Below, piece by piece: positions 7,832-19,094 of a stretch of 64,000 nt of DNA (position 1 is the first letter of the stretch; each line of letters begins with the position of its first letter). The stretch is from NCBI GenBank assembly GCA_963732595.1, contig CAVSZZ010000002.1, positions 2,232,001-2,296,000 on the forward strand, given 5' to 3'. Source of the DNA: JAFGXF01 sp963732595 (lineage in GTDB: Bacteria > Chloroflexota > Anaerolineae > Anaerolineales > Anaerolineaceae). A program made the position numbers and the translations under genes. The notes under the pieces are model-generated. The model was not told where the DNA came from. It worked only from the letters and a program-made list of their open reading frames with translations, and did no database searches.

Positions 7832-8746
7832 ATGAAAATCCCTGTCGTGTTCATGGGGTCGCCTGACTTTGCCCTGCCTGCATTGCATATGCTGGCGGAA
7901 CACTATCAAGTCCGTGGGGTGGTCACCCAGCCGGATCGCCCATCCGGTCGGGGGAAGAAAGTGACTTCTCCCGTTATCAAGTTGGAAGCCGATCGCCTGG
8001 GTTTGCCGGTCATCCAGCCGCCCAAATTACGGGATCCGGCAGTGCTCGAGATATTAAAGAGCTGGGCACCCGAAGTTATCATCGTCGCAGCATATGGACA
8101 GATCCTGCGTCAGGATGTGCTGGACCTCCCGAAATTTGGCTGTGTGAACGTGCATGCTTCCTTGTTACCGCGCTGGCGTGGGGCTGCCCCGATCCAGGCG
8201 GCCATCCTGGCCGGTGACGCGCAGACCGGCATCACCATCATGCGTATGGATGCAGGGCTGGACAGCGGCCCCATACTCTCGCAATCCGCCATCCCGATCA
8301 CAGGCGAGGATACCGCCGGGTCCATGAGCGAGAAGCTGGCCAGTCTGGGCGCCAGCCTGCTCGAGGAAACCCTTCCCGGCTACCTGGATGGGAGCATCGC
8401 TCCCCGAGTCCAGGATGAAAACCAGGTGACCAGGGCGCCCATGCTGGACCGGGCACAGGGCGAGATCCATTTCGAGCAGAAAGCTGACGATCTGGCGCGC
8501 ATGGTGCGCGCATATCACCCCTGGCCGGGCTGCTTCACGACCTTGAAAGGCGAGGTATTGAAGATCCACCAGGCGCATGCCATGGCGGCCAGAGCATCTG
8601 TGCCCGGGGCGCGGATGGTTGCGGAGGGCAAACCTGCTTTTGGAACCGGGGATGGCCTGCTGGTCCTGGATGAACTCCAGCCCGCCGGCAAGCGCCGCAT
8701 GTCGGGTGATGAATTCCTGAGGGGGAACCGTTACTGGGCAAATTAA
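7832..8746 (+). CDS. fmt: Methionyl-tRNA formyltransferase
   Basis: This 304-residue enzyme transfers a formyl group from 10-formyl-tetrahydrofolate to initiator Met-tRNA. The N-terminal catalytic domain begins VVFMGSPDFALPALHML. The folate-binding active site is visible as VNVHASLLPRWRGAAPIQAAI (Asn, His) with the downstream Asp in DAGLDSGPIL. The C-terminal OB-like domain (from ~residue 205) contains RMVRAYHPWPGCFT, which is typical. The start at 7832 is set by homology and by a -10 box just upstream; longer in-frame starts overlap the divergent DUF4870 promoter region. There is no Shine-Dalgarno. glpK follows after 28 nt and may be co-transcribed. Confidence 0.95.
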   Translation: MKIPVVFMGSPDFALPALHMLAEHYQVRGVVTQPDRPSGRGKKVTSPVIKLEADRLGLPVIQPPKLRDPAVLEILKSWAPEVIIVAAYGQILRQDVLDLPKFGCVNVHASLLPRWRGAAPIQAAILAGDAQTGITIMRMDAGLDSGPILSQSAIPITGEDTAGSMSEKLASLGASLLEETLPGYLDGSIAPRVQDENQVTRAPMLDRAQGEIHFEQKADDLARMVRAYHPWPGCFTTLKGEVLKIHQAHAMAARASVPGARMVAEGKPAFGTGDGLLVLDELQPAGKRRMSGDEFLRGNRYWAN

Positions 8747-8774
8747 TGACGATCATCAACGCGGAGTCAGAATC

Positions 8775-10271
8775 ATGACCAAATATATCGGGGCGATCGA
8801 TCAGGGTACGACCAGCACGCGATTCATCATCTTTAATCACGGCGGCCAGGTCGTCTCGGCTGCGCAGAAGGAACATACACAGTTTTATCCCCAGCCGGGC
8901 TGGGTTGAACATGACCCGCTGGAGATCTGGCAGCGGACCGAAGAAGTCATCCGTGAGGCTCTGAAGAGCGCGAATCTGTCAAAATCGGACCTGGTCGCCG
9001 TCGGTATCACCAATCAACGGGAAACCGCCGTCGTCTGGAACCGGAATACCGGCCAGGCCTATCATCCGGCCATCGTCTGGCAGGATACCCGCACAGATGA
9101 TCTCTGCCGCGAACTGGCCAGGTATGGCGGTCAGGACCGTTTCCGTTCAAAAGTGGGTCTGCCGCTGGCGACCTATTTCTCCGGACCCAAGCTGGCCTGG
9201 ATGCTCGAGAACGTGCCTGGATTGCGGCGTGCCGCCGAACACGGGGATGCGCTCTTCGGGAACATCGACACCTGGTTGATCTGGAACCTGACGGGGGGTG
9301 TCAAGGGCGGCTTGCATATCACCGACGTGACCAATGCCTCCCGCACCATGCTGATGGACCTGAGCACTCTCGCCTGGGATCCGGAGATCTGTGCCTTGCT
9401 CAACATCCCGGCCGGCATGCTGCCCGAGATCAAGTCTTCCTCCATGACCTATGGGACCGCTCTGGGCTCCCTGGAGGGCATCCCGGTGGCCGGAGACCTG
9501 GGCGACCAGCAGGCGGCTCTCTTCGGTCAGACCTGTTATTCCTCGGGTGAAGCCAAGAACACCTATGGCACCGGTTGTTTCATGCTCTTGAATACCGGTG
9601 AAAAACCGGTTGTGAGTCAATACGGTTTGTTAACCACGCTGGGCTACCGGATCGGTGAACTTCCGGCCGTTTATTGCCTGGAAGGGTCGATCGCCATCAC
9701 CGGTGCCCTGGTGCAGTGGATGCGCGATAACCTGGGCATCATTCAGCGATCGGCGGATATCGAGAGCCTGGCCGCCGGGGTCGAGGATGCCGCTGGCATC
9801 TACTTCGTCCCGGCTTTTTCGGGCTTGTTTGCGCCCTACTGGCGCGGGGATGCGCGCGGGGCGATCGTTGGCTTGACCCGTTATGTCAACAAGGGACACC
9901 TGGCTCGCGCCGTGCTGGAAGCGACCGCTTACCAGACCCGCGAGGTTCTGGATGCGATGGAGCAGGATTCCGGGGTCAAATTGACCGCCCTGAAGGTGGA
10001 TGGCGGCATGGTGCATAACGAGCTGCTCATGCAGTTCCAGGCAGACATCCTTAATGTGCCGGTCATCCGGCCCAAGGTGGCTGAGACGACGGCGTTGGGT
10101 GCGGCCTACGCAGCCGGCCTGGCGGTCGGTTTCTGGCAGGATCTGGATGAGCTGCGTTCGAACTGGATCATGGACAAACGCTGGGATCCGGATATGCCTG
10201 AGGAAACCCGCAGCAAAGCGTATGCCGGGTGGAAGAAGGCCGTCATGCGCACGCTGGACTGGATCGAGTAA
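8775..10271 (+). CDS. glpK: Glycerol kinase
   Basis: This FGGY-family kinase phosphorylates glycerol to glycerol-3-phosphate. The 498-residue length is standard. Visible motifs are the phosphate-binding YIGAIDQGTTSTR at the N-terminus, GITNQRET, WQDTRT, GDLGDQQAALFGQ, the FGGY signature region GAIVGLTRYVNKGHLARAVL, and KVDGGMVHNELLMQFQADIL. It begins 28 nt after fmt with gcggag upstream, and its stop overlaps the next start (TAATG). No glycerol facilitator or glpD is nearby. Its product may feed phospholipid synthesis. Confidence 0.96.
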   Translation: MTKYIGAIDQGTTSTRFIIFNHGGQVVSAAQKEHTQFYPQPGWVEHDPLEIWQRTEEVIREALKSANLSKSDLVAVGITNQRETAVVWNRNTGQAYHPAIVWQDTRTDDLCRELARYGGQDRFRSKVGLPLATYFSGPKLAWMLENVPGLRRAAEHGDALFGNIDTWLIWNLTGGVKGGLHITDVTNASRTMLMDLSTLAWDPEICALLNIPAGMLPEIKSSSMTYGTALGSLEGIPVAGDLGDQQAALFGQTCYSSGEAKNTYGTGCFMLLNTGEKPVVSQYGLLTTLGYRIGELPAVYCLEGSIAITGALVQWMRDNLGIIQRSADIESLAAGVEDAAGIYFVPAFSGLFAPYWRGDARGAIVGLTRYVNKGHLARAVLEATAYQTREVLDAMEQDSGVKLTALKVDGGMVHNELLMQFQADILNVPVIRPKVAETTALGAAYAAGLAVGFWQDLDELRSNWIMDKRWDPDMPEETRSKAYAGWKKAVMRTLDWIE

Positions 10272-10930
10272 TGGGTAATTCACAAAAGATAGACGAACCC
10301 TGCTACCATTTATTCCTGCTTCGGCACGGGCGCTCCCTGGGTAATGAGAATGGCTTTCTGCAGGGTCAGCAGGATATTCCCCTGACCGATGAAGGCCGAA
10401 GCCAGGCGCAGCTGCTGGCGGAGCGATGGATCGAAGATGATATCCACTTCGACCTGATCCTGACCAGCCCACTCTCACGCGCCGCTGAGACCGCCGAGAT
10501 CATTGCTGCAAAGCTGGGTAGTCCGGTTGAAAATGACGCATTATTGATGGAACGTAATGTGGGCAGTCTCTCCGGAGCCCCGGTTGGAAAAGACGAGCAA
10601 TTGATCGATCAGAGGCTCATGGCAAGTCCCTACCGTTCCCTTGGAGGGGATGGGGAGGGGGATTGGGAGCTCTTCCTTCGTGCCGGGCAGGTGTTATTAA
10701 ACCTGATGAAGCGCAACCCGGGGAATTACCTGATCGTTTCGCATGGCGGCCTGTTAAATCAGTTGACGCATGCCATCCTGGGTCTGCCACCCCAAGCCCG
10801 TTACAAAGGGGTTGGATTTAAATTGGATAACACGGCTTTCAGCCACTTCGTTTACTTCCCTGAAGCGCATCACTGGAATGTGATCACGGTCAACAACGTC
10901 GATCATTTGCGACCTCGGGTGGTTGGGTAG
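10271..10930 (+). CDS. Histidine phosphatase family protein (phosphoglycerate-mutase-like)
   Basis: The 219-residue protein is a branch-1 histidine phosphatase. The phospho-acceptor His is in LFLLRHGRSLGNENG. The second arginine and acid region is TSPLSRAAETAEII, and the partner His is in LIVSHGGLLNQL. The start overlaps the glpK stop by one base (TAATG), indicating translational coupling. The substrate cannot be told: the family includes phosphoglycerate mutases, alpha-ribazole phosphatases and broad phosphatases. The stop is immediately followed by the next gene. Confidence 0.85.
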   Translation: MGNSQKIDEPCYHLFLLRHGRSLGNENGFLQGQQDIPLTDEGRSQAQLLAERWIEDDIHFDLILTSPLSRAAETAEIIAAKLGSPVENDALLMERNVGSLSGAPVGKDEQLIDQRLMASPYRSLGGDGEGDWELFLRAGQVLLNLMKRNPGNYLIVSHGGLLNQLTHAILGLPPQARYKGVGFKLDNTAFSHFVYFPEAHHWNVITVNNVDHLRPRVVG

Positions 10931-11995
10931 ATGATGGATACAACCTCCGAACGACTGCGGTTCCTGGTTTTTGGTGCCGGGGCGATCGGCACCCTGGTGG
11001 GGGGCAGCCTGGCGCATGCCGGCTTTCCCGTCGTTTTCCTCGAACGGCCCGAACCTCAGGAAGAATTGAAGAATCGAGGTCTGCAGCTCCATATCGATCA
11101 GGCCGATATCACCATTCTCAAACCGCGCGTGGCTGCCAACCTCGATGAAGCACTTGGAATGAGCGCTTATGATGTGGCGATCTTCGCAGTCAAGGCTTAC
11201 GATACCCAGGTGGTCATTCGCTCGTTCATCCCTTATCGCGACCGGCTGCCGGTCTTCCTTTGCCTGCAGAATGGCGTTGAGAATGAAGCAGCCCTGGAGG
11301 CTGCCCTGGGCCAGGATCGGGTCATCCCGGGCATGGTGACGCACGAGATCATCCGGAAACGGGTGGGGGATATCAGTTTGCAGCGCCGGCGTGGGATGGG
11401 ACTGGGTGCGGGACACCCGCTATCCATCCGGTTGCTCCAGGCGCTGGAATCTGCCGGGCTTGATCCGCAGCTGTACCAGGACACCCCCGGCATGAAGTGG
11501 TCCAAGATGGTGACCAATCTGGTCAATAATGCAACCTCTGCCATCCTGAAGATGTTGCCCGCAGAGATCTTCCGGGATCGTGACCTGGCCCGGCTGGAGT
11601 TGGCGCAGGTACGCGAGACTTTGCTGATCATGGATGCCCTGGGCTTGCAGGTTGTGAACCTGCCGGGATTGCATATGAGGACCCTCGCGCAGGCGGTGCG
11701 CAGACTGCCGGATGCCCTGGCTGTGCCGGTATTGTCCAGGCTGCTTGGGACCCGGCGGGGGAATAAGATGCCATCGTTCTACCTTGACCTGATGGGCGGC
11801 AAGAAAGTCAGCGAGGTCGAGTATTTAAACGGGGCTGTGGTAAGATATGGCGTCCGGCTTGGCATACCCACACCGGTGAACCGCTTGTTGACCCAGGTGC
11901 TCACGGCGCTGGTGAATGGCGAATACCAGGCCGAGCGTTTTGACCACAACCCCGAGCGTTTATACGAAATGCTGGTTTCCAGACCAGGAGGATGA
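10931..11995 (+). CDS. Ketopantoate reductase family protein (ApbA/PanE)
   Basis: The 354-residue NAD(P)-dependent reductase starts with the Rossmann motif FLVFGAGAIGTLVGGSLAHAG. It keeps the family blocks YDVAIFAVKAYDT, FLCLQNGVENE and a lysine in KWSKMVTNLVNNATSA, which corresponds to the catalytic Lys of ketopantoate reductase. It could be 2-dehydropantoate 2-reductase of CoA synthesis, but many paralogues act on other 2-keto acids and no panB/panC is nearby. It abuts the previous stop (TAG then ATG) and so belongs to the glpK operon. Confidence 0.8.
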   Translation: MMDTTSERLRFLVFGAGAIGTLVGGSLAHAGFPVVFLERPEPQEELKNRGLQLHIDQADITILKPRVAANLDEALGMSAYDVAIFAVKAYDTQVVIRSFIPYRDRLPVFLCLQNGVENEAALEAALGQDRVIPGMVTHEIIRKRVGDISLQRRRGMGLGAGHPLSIRLLQALESAGLDPQLYQDTPGMKWSKMVTNLVNNATSAILKMLPAEIFRDRDLARLELAQVRETLLIMDALGLQVVNLPGLHMRTLAQAVRRLPDALAVPVLSRLLGTRRGNKMPSFYLDLMGGKKVSEVEYLNGAVVRYGVRLGIPTPVNRLLTQVLTALVNGEYQAERFDHNPERLYEMLVSRPGG

Positions 11996-12001
11996 TCCAA
12001 G

Positions 12002-13129
12002 ATGGCAGCCGACGATATCAAACGATATCTTGAAAACTTGATCGATGAGCAGGAAGCGACAGCGCTTTACAATGCCATGTCTGAGGTTGAAAAGCAGCCC
12101 CAGCTGGCGGAGGTTTACCGGCGCATGGCCGAGGTCGAAGAATCCCATGCGAAATTCTGGCGTGGGAAGATCGAAGCGGAAACCGGGGTGGCGCCTGTTG
12201 TCGCCATCGGCTGGCGCACGCGCATCTTGATCTTGTTCACACGCAGGTTCGGGCCAGGTGTGGCGCTGCAGACGGCGGTGGCCCGGGAAAAGGACGGCTC
12301 GGCCGGATATGCCAGCCAGCCGGAAAAAGAAGCCCAGACTTTTAAAACACAGGAAGGCTCGCATAAGCGCCTTTTAAACACCGTTTCCAATTTGAATGCC
12401 AGCGGCATGCAGGGGGGTCTTCTGGCTCAGATGGAAGGTCGTCACCGGTCCGGTGGTGGAAATGCCCTGCGCGCGGCCGTGATGGGCGCCAACGATGGGT
12501 TGGTCAGCAACCTCAGCCTGGTGATGGGCGTGGCCGGCGCGGCCATGCAGGGCAAGGCCATCCTGATCACCGGCCTGGCCGGGTTGCTGGCAGGTGCCAT
12601 TTCGATGGCGCTGGGGGAATGGCTGTCGGTACAGAGTTCGCGCGAGTTGTATGAACACCAGATCAGCACCGAAAAACGGGAACTGGATATGGCGCCCGAG
12701 GAGGAAGCCCAGGAGCTGGCACTCATCTACCAGGCCAAGGGTTTTGACGTCAAGCAGGCGACAAAGTTGGCCAATCAGATCATCTCGGATCCCACGATCG
12801 CGCTCGACACCCTGGCGCGGGAAGAGCTGGGTATCGACCCGGAGGAACTGGGTGGTTCTGCCTGGGAGGCAGCCATCACCTCCTTCCTGTTGTTCGCCAT
12901 CGGGGCGATCATCCCGGTCTCACCCTTCCTTTTCACCAGCGGTAACCAGGCCGTGATGTTCAGCCTGGCATTCAGCGCAGTCGGTCTCTTCTTCCTGGGG
13001 GCTGCCATCACGATCCTGACCGGCCGCCCGGCATGGGTCTCAGGTCTGCGCCAGGCATTGTTCGGAATGGTGGCTGCTGCCATCACCTTTGGCATCGGTC
13101 GATTGATCGGTGTCACCATCACAGGCTAA
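12002..13129 (+). CDS. Membrane-bound ferritin-like/VIT1 fusion (MbfA-like iron transporter)
   Basis: The 375-residue protein joins a rubrerythrin/ferritin-like helical domain (residues ~1-90; Glu-rich helices with ADVE-like EVEESHAKFW, supplying carboxylate and His ligands) to a VIT1/CCC1 membrane transporter (from ~150; ALRAAVMGANDGLVSNLSLVMG, AGAISMALGEWLSVQSS). This is the architecture of MbfA, known in rhizobia as a membrane ferritin that exports iron and protects against peroxide. Iron or manganese efflux is therefore likely. It lies 6 nt after the ketopantoate-reductase-like gene, with aggagg just upstream. Confidence 0.85.
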   Translation: MAADDIKRYLENLIDEQEATALYNAMSEVEKQPQLAEVYRRMAEVEESHAKFWRGKIEAETGVAPVVAIGWRTRILILFTRRFGPGVALQTAVAREKDGSAGYASQPEKEAQTFKTQEGSHKRLLNTVSNLNASGMQGGLLAQMEGRHRSGGGNALRAAVMGANDGLVSNLSLVMGVAGAAMQGKAILITGLAGLLAGAISMALGEWLSVQSSRELYEHQISTEKRELDMAPEEEAQELALIYQAKGFDVKQATKLANQIISDPTIALDTLAREELGIDPEELGGSAWEAAITSFLLFAIGAIIPVSPFLFTSGNQAVMFSLAFSAVGLFFLGAAITILTGRPAWVSGLRQALFGMVAAAITFGIGRLIGVTITG

Positions 13130-13157
13130 TCAATTACAAAGGATCCAACGCAGTATC

Positions 13158-14551
13158 ATGACCGTCCCATCCTGGATTTATAACAGCGTCTTTTACCAGA
13201 TCTTTCCCGATCGTTTTGCCAATGGTGATGAAACCAATGATCCCCCCAATGTGCTGGAGTGGAATACACCCCCACGTATCCATGGTTATCATGGCGGTGA
13301 CCTGCGGGGCATCCTCCAACACATGGATTACCTGCTCGACCTGGGGATCAATGCGATCTACCTGAATCCGATCTTTCTGTCCCCGTCCACCCACCGGTAC
13401 AACACGGTGGATTATTACCAGATCGATCCCAAACTCGGCACGTTCGCGGACTTCAAGCAATTGCTCGATGCTGCGCATGGGAACGGGATGCGCGTCGTTC
13501 TGGATGGGGTTTTCAATCATACCGGGCGTGGTTTTTTTGCCTTCAGCGATATCCTGGAAAACCAGGAGCATTCAGCCTACAAGGACTGGTACACCATCAA
13601 CCATTTCCCGGTGGATGCCTATTCACCCGGCGACGCGACCGATTATGTGGGCTGGTGGAAGTTTAAAAGCCTGCCCAAACTGAATACCCATAATCCGCAT
13701 GTCAGGAAATACATCATGGATGTGGCCCGCTATTGGATCGAGCAGGGCGCGGATGGCTGGCGTTTGGATGTCCCGAATGAGATCAATGATGATGGTTTCT
13801 GGGCGGAATTCCGCCAGGTCGTGAAAGAAGCCAACCCTGAAGCTTACCTGTTGGGTGAGATCTGGGAGGCGGATCCCCGCTGGGCAGGCGAGGGTCATTT
13901 CGATGGATTGATGAATTATCCCCTGCGCGGCAATATCTTCGGCTTTGTCAACCAGAAGCTCAGCGCCAGGGAGTACGCCGACAAGACAGAGAGCCTGCTC
14001 AATTTGTATCCCTTCGAGAATGTGCAGGCCATGTATAATTTGCTCGGGTCTCACGATGTGGACCGCTTGTGGAACAACATGGAAGGCAACCTGAATCGCT
14101 TGAAGCTGGCCTTTTTAATGTTATTTGCCTTCCCTGGCATCCCGGCGGTCTATTATGGAGACGAGATCGGCATCTCCGGCGGCAAGGATCCGGATTGCCG
14201 GAAGGTATTCTCCTGGCAGCCTCAAAGCTGGAACCAGGAGCTGCGTGAGTGGGTGAGGAAGTTAATCGCCACCCGCAAGGACCTCGAAGCGTTGAAACGG
14301 GGCGACTACCAGCGGCTGCATGAAGAGGATCGCTGCCTGGCGTACCTGCGCACCCATGAGGACCACCGGGTGGTGGTCGGATTGAATGCCAGCCGTGAGA
14401 TCCGCGAATTCCAGCTGGATGTCACCGCATTCGGGATATCGGGAACGCTGGATTGCCCTGACCTGATCGACAACAATTCCTGCCGGATCGAGAATGGAAG
14501 ACTCAGCCTGCGTCTCCAGCCGGTCAGCGGTTCGATTTTCAGGATTTTTTC

Positions 14552-14555
<4 letters not shown>
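13158..14555 (+). CDS. Alpha-amylase family glycoside hydrolase (GH13)
   Basis: The 465-residue GH13 enzyme acts on alpha-1,4-glucans or maltooligosaccharides. The four conserved regions are GVFNHTGRG (I), DGWRLDVPNE (II, nucleophile Asp204), LLGEIWEADP (III, acid/base Glu234) and LLGSHDVDR (IV, Asp300). Overall it resembles neopullulanase/cyclomaltodextrinase catalytic domains but lacks their N-terminal dimerisation domain and has no signal peptide, so it is probably cytoplasmic. The start at 13158 is chosen because the protein begins WIYNSVFYQIFPDRF, typical for the family. It overlaps mutS by 4 bases at its 3' end (convergent). Confidence 0.9.
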
Positions 14556-17116
<2,561 letters not shown>

Positions 17117-17122
17117 GCAGAC

Positions 17123-17151
17123 ATTCTAAGGGTTGGGGGATAATTCTGCAA
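17123..17151 (-). promoter_or_regulatory. Promoter of mutS
   Basis: On the minus strand, TTGCAG (17151-17146) and TAGAAT (17128-17123) are 17 bp apart. The -10 ends 6 nt before the mutS ATG, which predicts a transcript beginning at or next to the start codon. Confidence 0.65.
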
Positions 17152-17183
17152 GGGATTGGTCCACTGGATGGCTCGATTTGGTG

Positions 17184-17212
17184 TTGTGAAAAAAGCCACC
17201 TTGGAATATAAT
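17184..17212 (+). promoter_or_regulatory. Promoter of the ugpC-like gene
   Basis: The -35 TTGTGA (17184-17189) and consensus -10 TATAAT (17207-17212) are separated by 17 bp. They lie upstream of a gene with a strong ggagg ribosome site. Confidence 0.7.
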
Positions 17213-17246
17213 CAAACCACTATACTCTTCAGATTTGGAGGAAAAC

Positions 17247-18359
17247 ATGGCTAGTGTAACGTACGAGCACGTGTGGAAGAAATTTGGTGATGTCGTTGCC
17301 CTGCAGGATCTGGACATCAAGATCAAGGACAAGGAATTCCTGGTCCTGGTTGGTCCTTCCGGCTGCGGCAAGACCACGGCCCTGCGCTGTCTGGCAGGCC
17401 TCGAGGAAGCCACTTCCGGCGATATCAAGATCGACGACAAGGTCGTCAATAACATCGCCCCGAAGGATCGCGACATTGCGATGGTCTTCCAGTCATACGC
17501 GTTGTATCCGCATATGACGGTCTACGACAACATGGCGTTCGGGTTGAAATTGCGCAATACGCCCAAACCCGAGATCAAGCGACGGGTCGAGGAAGCCGCC
17601 CGCATCATGGGCATCGAAGACCTGTTGAAACGAAAACCCCGCGAGCTTTCCGGCGGCCAGCGCCAGCGCGTGGCAGTCGGCCGCGCCATCGTCCGCGAGC
17701 CCAAGGTTTTCCTCTTTGACGAACCCCTGTCAAACCTGGATGCCAAGCTGCGCGTTCAGATGCGCACGGAAATCAGCAAGATCCACAATCGCCTGGCGAC
17801 CACCTTTATCTATGTTACCCACGATCAGACCGAAGCCATGACCATGGCCTCGCGTATCGCGGTCATGAACAAGGGCGTCCTGCAGCAACTGGATACCCCC
17901 CAGACCCTGTACGATAAGCCCAAGAACCTGTTCGTGGCGGGCTTCATCGGCTCACCGGCCATGAACTTCTTCAATGGCTTCATTCGCACGCATGACAATG
18001 TCCTCTTCTTCAACTCAGGAAAATTCTGGCTGAAGATCCCGACCAAGAAACGCGAAGTCCTCTCGAAGTTGCTGAACAAGGAAGTCATCTTCGGCATCCG
18101 CCCTGAGAACATTTACAACCCCGACTATACTCCCCCGGGTTCTGACGTTGAATTGGTCGAATCCAAGGTGGAAGTCACCGAGTTGATGGGCAATGAGATC
18201 TTCCTGTACATGAAGACGGAAGACACCAGTTTCGTCGCCCGTGTCGATCCCCGCACGCATTTCGCGATCGGCGAGTCGGTCAAGCTGGCCTTCAATATGA
18301 ACCTGTTCCACATTTTCGATCCTTCCCAGGATCCCGAAAACCCGGTTGCGCTCTTCTAA
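17247..18359 (+). CDS. ABC transporter ATP-binding protein (UgpC/MalK/MsmX type)
   Basis: The 370-residue ATPase would energise uptake of carbohydrates or glycerol-3-phosphate. It has Walker A GPSGCGKTT, Q-loop MVFQSYALYPH, signature LSGGQRQRVAVGRA, Walker B VFLFDEPLSNLD, H-loop YVTHDQTEAM, and a C-terminal TOBE/MalK regulatory region (residues ~240-370). The start at 17247 follows tttggagg; the in-frame TTG at 17235 lies inside that ribosome site. No permease or binding protein genes are adjacent, so it is likely a shared ATPase serving several sugar ABC systems, as MsmX does in Bacillus. It ends at a strong terminator. Confidence 0.92.
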   Translation: MASVTYEHVWKKFGDVVALQDLDIKIKDKEFLVLVGPSGCGKTTALRCLAGLEEATSGDIKIDDKVVNNIAPKDRDIAMVFQSYALYPHMTVYDNMAFGLKLRNTPKPEIKRRVEEAARIMGIEDLLKRKPRELSGGQRQRVAVGRAIVREPKVFLFDEPLSNLDAKLRVQMRTEISKIHNRLATTFIYVTHDQTEAMTMASRIAVMNKGVLQQLDTPQTLYDKPKNLFVAGFIGSPAMNFFNGFIRTHDNVLFFNSGKFWLKIPTKKREVLSKLLNKEVIFGIRPENIYNPDYTPPGSDVELVESKVEVTELMGNEIFLYMKTEDTSFVARVDPRTHFAIGESVKLAFNMNLFHIFDPSQDPENPVALF

Positions 18360-18373
18360 CCTTCATTAACGTT

Positions 18374-18404
18374 AAAAAGCCAGGCTCAGGCCTGGCTTTT
18401 TTTT
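18374..18404. terminator. Bidirectional terminator
   Basis: Stem agccaggc (18378-18385) pairs with gcctggct (18390-18397) with loop tcag. It has T8 on the plus side and T5 on the minus side, so it can serve both the ABC ATPase gene and the convergent DUF1461 gene. Confidence 0.9.
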
Positions 18405-18419
18405 ATGATTACACATTTC

Positions 18420-19094
18420 TTATGAACGGGATCGTTTGTGCCCCTGCCAGGCCAGCAAGGCTCCCCCAATCAGGCAAAGCGCTCCAACGACGATGAAACA
18501 GTCCTGCCAGAAGGGCAGGGGGAAAAGGCGGATCAGGCTGTCGGTATACAGGAACACCCAGGTGCCGCTCTCGAAGAAAAGCGAATGGAATTTGGTGAAA
18601 AGCGCGTCAAAACTCACGGCCAGGTAGACCAGGAAAAAGAGGATGATTCCCAGCGTCAGGAAACCTCCGCGCATGAGGCCGAGCCAATAGGTGCGTTTCC
18701 AGCCTGCCCGAAAAGCCCAGAGGGTCAAGAAACCCAACACGCCCAGGCCTGCCAGCCACCACTTAAGGGCTCCCTGGACCACTCCTTTAACATCCACCAT
18801 ATGGCTTAGTTCTCTTTCATTATATAGAGGTGTACCATCGGATAATTGCTGATCGGCCAGGGAGTCAATTGCCTGCTGGTTGACCAGGTAGGCGACCGAC
18901 ACGCGTGCGTACTTCAACCGCTCAGCGAGCGTGAATCCACTGGGGTCGGCTGGAAATCCCGGGCGACGATACTCCAGGTTTAAAAATACCGGGTTGAGCA
19001 GCATCAGGATGGACATCACCAGCAGGATGGGCGGCACCATCAGGGTGATCAACCAGCCGGCCGCCCGCTGGATCCAGGGATCGTTTTTATTCAC
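18420..19094 (-). CDS. TIGR01906/DUF1461 integral membrane protein
   Basis: The 224-residue protein has an N-terminal span (LITLMVPPILLVMSILMLL), a soluble loop with HMVDVKGVV, and three further spans. The block FTKFHSLFFESGTWVF followed by TDSLIRLFPLPFWQD is the hallmark of the TIGR01906 family, whose function is unknown. I place the start at a GTG (19094) that overlaps the previous stop (GTGA) and lies 6 nt after ggagg. This means translational coupling to the spermidine-synthase-like gene. A longer reading from 19154 would run inside that gene. Confidence 0.8.
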   Translation of the reverse strand: MNKNDPWIQRAAGWLITLMVPPILLVMSILMLLNPVFLNLEYRRPGFPADPSGFTLAERLKYARVSVAYLVNQQAIDSLADQQLSDGTPLYNERELSHMVDVKGVVQGALKWWLAGLGVLGFLTLWAFRAGWKRTYWLGLMRGGFLTLGIILFFLVYLAVSFDALFTKFHSLFFESGTWVFLYTDSLIRLFPLPFWQDCFIVVGALCLIGGALLAWQGHKRSRS

